Below, one piece after another: positions 5,351-11,080 of a stretch of DNA of 11,569 nt; the first letter of the stretch is position 1; each line of letters opens with the position of its first letter. The translations under genes were made by a program, and so were the position numbers. Origin of the DNA: DASZPJ01 sp035550295 (GTDB lineage: Bacteria > Patescibacteriota > Saccharimonadia > Saccharimonadales > UBA4665); contig DASZPJ010000021.1 of assembly GCA_035550295.1 (NCBI GenBank), forward strand, positions 1 to 11,569. Direction: 5' to 3'. Below the pieces are notes generated by a model. That model was not told the origin of the DNA and searched no databases. It was given only the letters and a program-made list of their open reading frames with translations.

Positions 5351-7688
5351 GGGCCGCTACATCGTCCTGGAAGGCCCGGAAGGTGTCGGCAAAACCACCC
5401 AGTTGGAAGAATTGGCGCGCCGTTTGCAAGCCGCTGGCTTGCCAGTCCGCACACTGCGTGAGCCTGACAGCCAGAGTGATTTAACCGCCCGGGCAATTCG
5501 CCAGCTTACACAAGACCCGCGTTACCCAATGAACACCCGGACAGAAGTTTTACTGTACAACGCTGCCCGTTCGCAAAGTTTGCAAATCATTAAAGAAAGC
5601 GTCGAACATGGCGTGATTTGCCTGGTCGACCGCAATTACTTAACGACTTTGGCGATCCAGTACTACGGCCGCGGCGATGTGCCTGATTACCAAACTATCA
5701 ACAGCATCATCAATTTTGCTGTCGGTGGCGTCGAACCGGACTTATGCATCGTTTTAGATGCGCCAGTGGATGTCCTGCGCCAGCGCTTGGGCACTCGCTA
5801 CAGTGGTGAGCGCTTTGACAACTTAGACGACGCTTTTTTGGAACGGGTACGAGCTGGCTACTTGTGGGAAGCCAAGCAACGCCAGCTGCCAGTAGTTTTT
5901 GCCAACGAAGCTTCGGAACATGTTTCTGACCAAATTTGGAACCTAGTATCAGCCAACTTAGCATTGCGGACTCCGAATGCTGCAGCCGCCACCGAGCCTG
6001 TAGCATCCGTGCGCGAAATTATGGAGCAGAAAGCCGAAGCCGCTGCTGCCGCTGCGCGTCAAGAAGCTAAAGACCCGGATGAAGCATACGTCGAAAAATC
6101 AGATGACGGTAATTACACCATTACCGACGCTGGCCATGCCTACCTACATGAGGCTGTAACCAGTATTGAGGGTGACGTCTATGCCTTCACCAACAAGCTC
6201 AGTCCTGTCACTATCGCTGCTGCCATGGCACGTCTCAGCCGCCGTGGTGATGACATGCGAGTCACCATTTTGGACGAGTTCGCCGGCAAAGCCGACAAGG
6301 ATGCGGAACTATTGCAACGCGTTATTACCGCTTTTGGAGATGATTCAGTCCAGCAACTTGGCGGCATTCACTTTGTGGTTGAAAACGCTTCTAACTGGCT
6401 AACCAAGAAACTAGAGTGGGGCCGGTTGGCTGCATATTTGGAACAGTCCACTCGTTATATTTACTTCGACAAAAAGGACAAAAATGGCAAGTATCGTTAT
6501 TACACGCCGCCGCAGTTGAAACCCAAAGTACGTGAGCAGTACGAACAGGCCATGAACACCATCTTCGACCTTTACTCAGCCATGGTTCACCAGCTGACTG
6601 ATTACGTCCAGAGTAATTCCAAAGTGCCGGAAAAAGAACGTGATATTGCCTGGAAAGGCGCTACCCGCGCCCAAGCCTGTGATGCTGTTCGGGCTGTTTT
6701 ACCGGTGGCCGTAACTTCAACAGTTGGCATTTACGCCTCAGGACAAGCCTTGGAAAGCCTGATCATGCACCTGCTGGCCGATGAAATGCCAGAAGCGCGC
6801 CAGGTCGGCGAAGATTTGCTCAAACAAGGCCGCGAAATCGTCCCAATGTTCCTTGAACGGGCCGACAAGCCGGAACGCGGCGGTGCCATGGTGGCCTACA
6901 TGGCTAATACCAAGGCCGAAGTTAAAAAGCTTGCTGATGAATATCTACCAGCCAACCACGCTACCGACTCCACCGAAGCGGTTAATTTAATTGACTACTG
7001 GCCGAAAAATGAGCTGTTGCTAGTGCCTGACATGCTTTACGAACACAGTAATTTGTCACTGGAACAGCTACAAGCTGAAGTCAACAACTGGCCATACGCC
7101 AAAAAGGCAGAAGTTTTAAAGACATACATTGGCGATCGACTGAACCGGCGTCATCGTCCTGGCCGCGCTTTGGAAAAAGCCCACTACAGCTGGGACTTAG
7201 TATGTGATTACGGTATTTTCCGCGACCTGCAGCGTCACCGTATGGTTGACGACTTGCAGTGGCAGCCACTAACACCACGTTACGGCTATGAAGTTCCGGA
7301 ACTTGTCGAACAAGCCGGCCTGACAGAGCAGTTTGAAGCCTGCTTTGATATCAGCCTAAAGCTCTACAGCTTGCTACAGTCTACTGGCTACCCGTTGGAA
7401 GCCCAATATGCCACACTACTGGGTCACCGATTGCGTTGGAAGATCACCTATAACGCCCGCGAAGCCTTCCACCTCCATGAACTGCGCACCAGCCCTCAAG
7501 GCCACCCCGGCTACCGCAAATTAGTGCTGGAAATGCATGAAAAACTGGCTGAAGTCCACCCGCTGCTGGCCGAAGGCATGAAGTTTGTTAACACCGATGA
7601 AAGCCCGGAACTAACCCGTCTAGCTGCCGAACGCTACACCCAGTTCAAACTGTCACAGTTGGATAAACAAAAAAATAAAACTAACTAA
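5343..7688 (+). CDS. Thymidylate kinase fused to a tandem ThyX-like (flavin-dependent thymidylate synthase) region
   Basis: A 781-aa fusion. The ATG at 5343 overlaps the dcd stop, with AAGGA (5331-5335) 7 nt upstream; the frame opens to 5310 without a better start. Residues 1-210 are thymidylate kinase: P-loop GPEGVGKTT (11-19), LREP (38-41), LVDRNYLTTLAIQYYG (94-109) and the ERFDN lid region. An Ala/Glu-rich linker (about 211-250) follows. The remaining 530 residues look like two ThyX-type halves. The first has WGRLAAYLEQSTRY (359-372), which aligns position by position with the ThyX motif RHRxxSxNExSxRY but lacks its RH, Ser and Asn. The second has FRDLQRHRMVDDLQWQP (626-642) and NAREAFHLHELR (704-715), matching the ThyX NAR...LR active-site segment. 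Proposed activity is dUMP to dTMP (FAD, folate) plus dTMP to dTDP; synthase activity is uncertain because the motifs are degenerate. Confidence 0.8.
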   Translation: MTRGRYIVLEGPEGVGKTTQLEELARRLQAAGLPVRTLREPDSQSDLTARAIRQLTQDPRYPMNTRTEVLLYNAARSQSLQIIKESVEHGVICLVDRNYLTTLAIQYYGRGDVPDYQTINSIINFAVGGVEPDLCIVLDAPVDVLRQRLGTRYSGERFDNLDDAFLERVRAGYLWEAKQRQLPVVFANEASEHVSDQIWNLVSANLALRTPNAAAATEPVASVREIMEQKAEAAAAAARQEAKDPDEAYVEKSDDGNYTITDAGHAYLHEAVTSIEGDVYAFTNKLSPVTIAAAMARLSRRGDDMRVTILDEFAGKADKDAELLQRVITAFGDDSVQQLGGIHFVVENASNWLTKKLEWGRLAAYLEQSTRYIYFDKKDKNGKYRYYTPPQLKPKVREQYEQAMNTIFDLYSAMVHQLTDYVQSNSKVPEKERDIAWKGATRAQACDAVRAVLPVAVTSTVGIYASGQALESLIMHLLADEMPEARQVGEDLLKQGREIVPMFLERADKPERGGAMVAYMANTKAEVKKLADEYLPANHATDSTEAVNLIDYWPKNELLLVPDMLYEHSNLSLEQLQAEVNNWPYAKKAEVLKTYIGDRLNRRHRPGRALEKAHYSWDLVCDYGIFRDLQRHRMVDDLQWQPLTPRYGYEVPELVEQAGLTEQFEACFDISLKLYSLLQSTGYPLEAQYATLLGHRLRWKITYNAREAFHLHELRTSPQGHPGYRKLVLEMHEKLAEVHPLLAEGMKFVNTDESPELTRLAAERYTQFKLSQLDKQKNKTN

Positions 7689-8206
7689 GATACCGGCACA
7701 TTAGGGTCAAAGTCGCTCAAAGGCTCTGTCGATTTAAAGGCAACAGGCTTGTCTAGCGCTATATAATCGACCGGCATACGGGCAGCATAAGCGTCTTCTA
7801 CAAATTGGCGTGCTTCGTCACTCATACCAGATGAGTCGATGTCTTCTAGGGCGCTGCTGGGCTTACGCTCAAAGCCATCGCCACCCTCATGTAGCAGGTA
7901 CTCAACTCGCGCGTCAGCTTTCAGGCAGCGAATACTGAAGCCAAGCTCTGCCATACGCTCCAGCCATGCCTCGTGAGCTGCATGATCATTAGGCAAAAGG
8001 TGTCCTTCACCGACCGACGACTCAGCCCCCAAGTTAAATGTCAGCCGTCTCTGAACCCCAACTGGGCCCTGTTCAAGCATTACTAGTGCGATGTTAGCCA
8101 GTCTTTGGGCATTGTGCCTAATCCGCTGACGCTCAGCAACCAAGGCCCTTTGGCGGTTTCGACTAATTTTATTGGCGAGACTTTCACCTACTTCAAAATT
8201 GTTCAT
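7685..8206 (-). CDS. Hypothetical protein, leaderless, convergent with the fusion gene
   Basis: A 173-aa product I do not recognise. The frame is open upstream to 8353 but the ATG at 8206 is chosen because a near-consensus promoter places transcription start at about 8207. The N-terminal 45 residues (NRQRALVAERQRIRHNAQRLANIALVML) form a basic, probably helical region. The rest is acidic and mixed alpha/beta (GFSIRCLKADARVEYLLHEGG at about 113-133), with no membrane segment or clear catalytic motif. Its stop codon (TAG, 7687-7685) overlaps the TAA of the fusion gene, a tail-to-tail overlap with no terminator visible between. It diverges from rplJ, with the two -35 elements 12 nt apart. It interrupts the expected rplA-to-rplJ continuity. 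Confidence 0.72.
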   Translation of the reverse strand: MNNFEVGESLANKISRNRQRALVAERQRIRHNAQRLANIALVMLEQGPVGVQRRLTFNLGAESSVGEGHLLPNDHAAHEAWLERMAELGFSIRCLKADARVEYLLHEGGDGFERKPSSALEDIDSSGMSDEARQFVEDAYAARMPVDYIALDKPVAFKSTEPLSDFDPNVPVS

Positions 8207-8213
8207 TAATAGT

Positions 8214-8242
8214 ATTATAACAACAATATATACAAAAGTCAA
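8214..8242 (-). promoter_or_regulatory. Near-consensus promoter of the minus-strand hypothetical gene
   Basis: On the minus strand TTGACT (8242-8237, 5/6), a 17-nt spacer and a perfect TATAAT (8219-8214) predict transcription from about 8207, the base before the ATG at 8206. No Shine-Dalgarno is present, so the mRNA should be leaderless. Confidence 0.72.
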
Positions 8243-8254
8243 CAGTTTTCGGTC

Positions 8255-8283
8255 TTGTTTTGCATTCCCTGATCTGTTAAAAT
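8255..8283 (+). promoter_or_regulatory. Putative rplJ-rplL promoter with extended -10
   Basis: TTGTTT (8255-8260), a 17-nt spacer and TAAAAT (8278-8283, 5/6) preceded by TGT predict a start near 8290, exactly where the L10-leader-like RNA begins. It is back to back with the minus-strand promoter at 8214-8242. Confidence 0.65.
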
Positions 8284-8292
8284 GATGACTAA

Positions 8293-8355
8293 GTTGCCGA
8301 AGACAGCGACGTCCTGAACGCGATTCAGGATTAAGAATGTCGCCTAGGTGCAAAC
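8293..8355 (+). ncRNA. L10 leader-like RNA (cis-regulatory, ribosomal protein L10 binding)
   Basis: The segment contains TTGCCGAAGACAG at the 5' side and CCTAGGTGCAA at the 3' side, closely like the kink-turn strands of known bacterial L10 leaders. Helices seen: TTGC/GCAA (8294-8297 with 8350-8353), GCGAC/GTCGC (8306-8310 with 8339-8343), and an apical hairpin TCCTGAA/TTCAGGA (8312-8318 with 8324-8330, perfect 7 bp). It lies 119 nt before rplJ. In families where this is known, L10 complexed with L7/L12 binds the leader and represses its own operon. Binding here is inferred. Confidence 0.72.
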
Positions 8356-8374
8356 AGTCTATTTAGATAGTTTG

Positions 8375-8409
8375 AACGTCTTTGCTTCTAAACAAAGGCG
8401 TTTTTGTTT
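8375..8409 (+). terminator. Intrinsic terminator/attenuator in the rplJ leader
   Basis: AACGTCTTTG (8375-8384) pairs with CAAAGGCGTT (8393-8402, one G-U) around an 8-nt loop, followed by a T-rich run to 8409. It lies between the L10-leader-like RNA and rplJ. Competing pairs are possible: CAAAC (8351-8355) with GTTTG (8370-8374), and GTTGCC (8293-8298) with GGCAAC (8410-8415). That fits transcription attenuation controlled by L10. Confidence 0.68.
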
Positions 8410-8473
8410 GGCAACGATAGTAAAGTTCTCAAGGTCGATACTTTACTTAACAGATCATTTTAGGAGATCATTT

Positions 8474-8998
8474 ATGGCTCTTACCAAACAAGAAAAGTCG
8501 GATCAGGTCGCCGAAGTCAGCCAGTTATTGGCCGATTCCCGGCTGACAGTGGTCGCCAAGTACCAAGGCACGACCGTCAAAGCGCTGCAACAGCTGCGCC
8601 GCGATGCCAAGGCCAATGGTACCAAGGTCAAGGTCGTCAAAAACCGCTTGGTCATTAAAGCCCTGCAGGCTTCTGACAGCCTTAAAAGCGTTGAAACTGG
8701 CGCGCTGGAAGGCATGCTTTTGTACGCCTTCAACAGCGAAGACGAAGTTGCTCCAGCCAAAAGCTTGAGTGATTTTGCCAAAGCCAACCCGTCGATTGAA
8801 TTCGTCGGTGCGATCACGCCAGAAGGCACTTTCCTGGGTAGCGACGAAGTTAAATCTTTGGCCGCCCTGCCAGGTAAGTCTCAGCTGATTGCCCAAGTCG
8901 TGGCAACCTTGCTGTCACCTGTGAACGACGTAACAAGCGGACTTTCCGGCAACCTACACGCATTGCTGGATGGCGTTGAAGCCAAGGCCGCTGCTTAA
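8474..8998 (+). CDS. rplJ: 50S ribosomal protein L10
   Basis: L10 anchors the L7/L12 dimers to 23S rRNA next to L11, forming the stalk that recruits translation factors. The product is 174 aa, normal length. It opens MALTKQEKSDQVAEVSQLLA, then SRLTVVAKYQGTTVKALQQL and the rRNA-binding KVVKNRLVIKAL (about 53-64). The C-terminal helix (LLSPVNDVTSGLSGNLHALL, about 145-164) is the L7/L12 docking helix. The ATG at 8474 is chosen over the upstream extension to 8348 because AGGAGAT (8462-8468) is 5 nt before it and the extension is the structured leader. It is cotranscribed with rplL, 23 nt downstream. Confidence 0.96.
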   Translation: MALTKQEKSDQVAEVSQLLADSRLTVVAKYQGTTVKALQQLRRDAKANGTKVKVVKNRLVIKALQASDSLKSVETGALEGMLLYAFNSEDEVAPAKSLSDFAKANPSIEFVGAITPEGTFLGSDEVKSLAALPGKSQLIAQVVATLLSPVNDVTSGLSGNLHALLDGVEAKAAA

Positions 8999-9021
8999 AC
9001 TAACGGAAGGAATTAAACCCT

Positions 9022-9408
9022 ATGGCTGATGTAAAGAAACTCGCCGAAGAACTGACAAAACTGTCTGTCTTGGAAGTTAACGAACTAAAGAACGTCCTGA
9101 AGGACGAATACGGCATTGAACCTGCCGCTGCAGCTGTCGCTGTCGCTGCTGGTCCGGCTGCTGGCGGTGACGCTGGTGCTGGTGCTGCCGAAGAAAAATC
9201 TGAATACGATGTCATCCTGAAGGATGCCGGTGCTCAGAAAGTTGCTGTCATCAAGGCCGTCAAAGACATTACTGGTCTTGGCCTGGGTGAAGCTAAAGCT
9301 ATCGTGGACGAGGCTCCAAAGCCAGTCCTCGAAAAGGCTAAAGCCGAAGACGCCGAAGCCGCCAAGAAAACCTTGGAAGAAGCTGGCGCTACAGTCGAAT
9401 TGGCCTAA
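9022..9408 (+). CDS. rplL: 50S ribosomal protein L7/L12
   Basis: L7/L12 is the multicopy stalk protein that recruits and activates translational GTPases. The 128-aa product has all three parts. The N-terminal dimerisation/L10-binding helices are about residues 1-33. A flexible Ala/Gly-rich hinge follows (about 34-57, EPAAAAVAVAAGPAAGGDAG). The compact C-terminal domain is about 58-128, with the factor-binding helix VAVIKAVKDITGLGLGEAKAIVDEAP split across 74-99. GGAAGG (9005-9010) lies about 11 nt before the ATG. A strong terminator follows within 20 nt, so the operon ends here and rpoB is not next. Confidence 0.97.
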   Translation: MADVKKLAEELTKLSVLEVNELKNVLKDEYGIEPAAAAVAVAAGPAAGGDAGAGAAEEKSEYDVILKDAGAQKVAVIKAVKDITGLGLGEAKAIVDEAPKPVLEKAKAEDAEAAKKTLEEAGATVELA

Positions 9409-9427
9409 TACGGCCATCGACCACATC

Positions 9428-9455
9428 AAGACCCCTGTTTCGGCAGGGGTCTTTT
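9428..9455 (+). terminator. Rho-independent terminator of rplJ-rplL
   Basis: AAGACCCCTG (9428-9437) and CAGGGGTCTT (9444-9453) form a perfect 10-bp stem with the loop TTTCGG; the T-rich tail runs on past 9453. This is the clearest terminator in the window. Confidence 0.9.
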
Positions 9456-9459
9456 AGTT

Positions 9460-9468
9460 TGCTATAGT
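9460..9468 (+). promoter_or_regulatory. Extended -10 promoter of the HAD gene
   Basis: TGC followed by TATAGT (9463-9468, 5/6) is an extended -10 lying just after the rplL terminator. The start would fall at 9475-9476, on the ATG itself. No convincing -35 is present, as that region is the terminator stem. Confidence 0.6.
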
Positions 9469-9475
9469 GATCGTT

Positions 9476-10117
9476 ATGAAACCTATCAAGCATGTTTGGT
9501 TCGATATGGAAGGTACGCTCACTGTTCATACACCAAAATGGGAATCAGCGCACAATAAACTATTGCTAGAAACCTACTCGGAAGTTACGGGAAAGCCAGT
9601 TTCAGACCAACTCTGGAGAGAGTATTGCGCAATTTATGTGCAGCAAGGCACACACTCAGCCGCTTTTCGTTCGCTCGGTCTGCCTTCAGATTTTTGGCAG
9701 CTACGCTTCGCGAAACTTGACGAAGAAAAATACTACGCGCCAGATGAACGTGTGTACGCTACATTAAACAAGATTAGAAATGTAGTACCGATCTCGCTGT
9801 TTAGTAATGCAAAACCTGATCGAATAGCGCGGACGCTGAAGGTTATCGAGGTTGATTCCGGGTGGTTTACGCATATTTTAAGCGGCGATGAAGTTCCGGA
9901 GCGTAAGCCAGAGCTTCACGGCTTCCATAGATTGATTGAACTCAGCGCACTGGATCCGGGCGAAATTCTCTATGTTGGTGACCGCGTAAAAGCTGACATT
10001 GATCCGGCAAAAAGCCTTGGCATGCAAACCGCATTAGTTTGGAACAGTGATGTAAGTGCGGACTACAGTTTTGAAAATTTTGCTAATCTAAAAACACTGT
10101 TTATCCACAGCCAGTAA
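9476..10117 (+). CDS. HAD-superfamily hydrolase (phosphatase-like)
   Basis: HAD enzymes use an Asp nucleophile and Mg to hydrolyse phosphate esters. The 213-aa product has the ordered motifs. Motif I is HVWFDMEGTLT (6-16), where Asp10 is the nucleophile and the second acidic position is Glu12 instead of Asp. Motif II is SLFSNAKP (107-114, Ser110). Motif III is the Lys in ERKPE (142-146). Motif IV is LYVGDRVKADI (165-175, Asp169 and Asp174). A helical cap lies between about 20 and 90. The ATG at 9476 fits the predicted transcription start; a GTG at 9467 in the same frame overlaps the -10. Substrate is unknown; the layout resembles phosphoglycolate phosphatase-type and epoxide-hydrolase-like HADs. 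It is a separate unit after the rplL terminator. Confidence 0.85.
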   Translation: MKPIKHVWFDMEGTLTVHTPKWESAHNKLLLETYSEVTGKPVSDQLWREYCAIYVQQGTHSAAFRSLGLPSDFWQLRFAKLDEEKYYAPDERVYATLNKIRNVVPISLFSNAKPDRIARTLKVIEVDSGWFTHILSGDEVPERKPELHGFHRLIELSALDPGEILYVGDRVKADIDPAKSLGMQTALVWNSDVSADYSFENFANLKTLFIHSQ

Positions 10118-10163
10118 ACAGTTCTTTGACTTCAGTTAATGAACATGATAAGTTGGTGGGGAT

Positions 10164-10183
10164 AAGTGTGCTAATAAACACTT
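10164..10183. promoter_or_regulatory. Inverted repeat upstream of the duplicated-domain gene
   Basis: AAGTGT (10164-10169) and ACACTT (10178-10183) are perfect arms around an 8-nt AT-rich centre. The right arm overlaps the putative -35. No T-run follows, so an operator is as likely as a weak terminator of the HAD gene. Confidence 0.35.
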
Positions 10184-10203
10184 CATATAGAGACAGATAT
10201 ACT
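10175..10203 (+). promoter_or_regulatory. Putative promoter of the duplicated-domain gene
   Basis: TAAACA (10175-10180, 4/6), a 17-nt spacer and TATACT (10198-10203, 5/6) predict a start near 10210, about 6 nt before the ATG at 10216. Confidence 0.5.
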
Positions 10204-10215
10204 ACCGGGAAAATT

Positions 10216-10725
10216 ATGGCCGACGTACCAGACAAACAGGTAAAACGATTGCGAGCACTAATTCAGGAAGCTGAAACTAGTCTTGCTGCTGCTACCGAAC
10301 TTTTGATTAGTTTAGTCGGCGACGACGAAAAGGTCGCACCAGTTGTTCGTGAAGACACTTTAGGTAAGGTGATTGAAGGCGTTTTTGATGGCCAGAATAT
10401 GGTTGGATCTGACGGCAAAATGTATCCAGTTCCTGCCAACTATGCCAGTAAATCCAAGCTGGTTCAGGGCGACATCCTAAAACTTACTATTGCTGAAGAT
10501 GGCGCATTTTTGTACAAGCAAATTGGCCCGATTCCTCGCAAACAAGTTGTGGGGACATTGATGCTCGAAAACGGCCACTACTTTGTGGATGTTAACGGCA
10601 AGAAACTCCGCGTTCTGCTGGCCAGCGTTACTTACTTCAAAGCTAAGCCAGGCGACCAGGTTAGCGTAAACGTCCCAGAAGATGACTCCGCATCTGAGTG
10701 GGCCGCTCTCGAAGCCGCACTTTAA
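10216..10725 (+). CDS. Conserved-looking protein with coiled-coil N-terminus and two similar beta-rich units
   Basis: The 169-aa product has a helical, probably coiled-coil N-terminus (residues 6-36, KQVKRLRALIQEAETSLAAA...). Two beta-rich stretches follow. Unit 1, about 52-105, contains GVFDGQNMVGSDGKMYPVPA and LVQGDILKLTI. Unit 2, about 113-160, contains GTLMLENGHYFVDVNGKKLRV and KPGDQVSVNVPED. They share a GK...V...(K)xGDxxxxxxxED pattern, suggesting an internal duplication of a small barrel fold. I have an impression of similar proteins in other Patescibacteria, unverified, and assign no function. The ATG at 10216 is preferred over the open frame from 10126 because of the promoter at 10175-10203; a short GGGA (10208-10211) is the only Shine-Dalgarno-like sequence. 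It overlaps the next gene by 44 nt. Confidence 0.8.
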   Translation: MADVPDKQVKRLRALIQEAETSLAAATELLISLVGDDEKVAPVVREDTLGKVIEGVFDGQNMVGSDGKMYPVPANYASKSKLVQGDILKLTIAEDGAFLYKQIGPIPRKQVVGTLMLENGHYFVDVNGKKLRVLLASVTYFKAKPGDQVSVNVPEDDSASEWAALEAAL

Positions 10726-11032
10726 GCCCGATAAGCGCTGGTTACTAGTTTTAGCTATTGTTCTCGTCCTTTGCGGATTTTTTGTTCCGATCCAAACTAA
10801 AATTGCCGATGTTCAAGATCATGATTGTGGCAGTTCGCAGGGGAATACTATCTGCAACTCCTTATGTATTGGCTATACCACACCGGACGGCCTACCGCCC
10901 AACACGCCGTCAAAACGGTACAGTTTGTTGGGCGGTGGACTAAGGAAGTTTCGCAGCTTACCTAACTTAAATGCTCCCGGTGAATGTTACGGTGGTTTGC
11001 GCATCGTCAAGGCCAAACTAGTGGTGTTGTAA
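10682..11032 (+). CDS. Small single-pass membrane protein with cysteine-containing outer domain
   Basis: A 116-aa frame of unknown function. A basic N-terminus (KPHFKPDKR) precedes one strong hydrophobic helix, WLLVLAIVLVLCGFFVP (20-36). The remaining 80 residues would lie outside the membrane and contain Cys49, Cys58, Cys62 and Cys102, which could form two disulfides. No lipobox is evident (VLC at 29-31 is followed by GFF and lies late in the helix). The ATG at 10682 overlaps the previous gene by 44 nt in another frame, consistent with coupling. The signal-anchor shape argues that it is a real gene even though the sequence is not recognised. Confidence 0.65.
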   Translation: MTPHLSGPLSKPHFKPDKRWLLVLAIVLVLCGFFVPIQTKIADVQDHDCGSSQGNTICNSLCIGYTTPDGLPPNTPSKRYSLLGGGLRKFRSLPNLNAPGECYGGLRIVKAKLVVL

Positions 11033-11052
11033 GCTTAAAACTCCTTTTAAGC
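11033..11052. promoter_or_regulatory. Perfect palindrome between the membrane-protein gene and dnaX
   Basis: GCTTAAAA (11033-11040) and TTTTAAGC (11045-11052) are perfect 8-nt arms around CTCC, starting right after the stop codon. It covers the expected -35 zone of dnaX. No T-run follows the right arm, but the arm itself carries four T; it may be a weak bidirectional terminator or an operator. Confidence 0.5.
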
Positions 11053-11064
11053 GCTCGATCGTTC

Positions 11065-11070
11065 TATAAT
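11065..11070 (+). promoter_or_regulatory. -10 element of dnaX
   Basis: A perfect TATAAT ends 10 nt before the dnaX ATG, so the transcript should have a leader of only about 4 nt. No good -35 is seen; the position falls in the palindrome at 11033-11052. Confidence 0.55.
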
Positions 11071-11080
11071 GAAATGAGCT

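Noticed and set aside
8207..8353. N-terminal extension of the minus-strand hypothetical, including a hydrophobic FVYIVVIILL segment
   Set aside because: The hydrophobic codons are the promoter region read as protein; the promoter places the start at 8206.
8348..8473. N-terminal extension of rplJ
   Set aside because: This stretch is the structured leader with a terminator; L10 begins normally at 8474 with a good Shine-Dalgarno.
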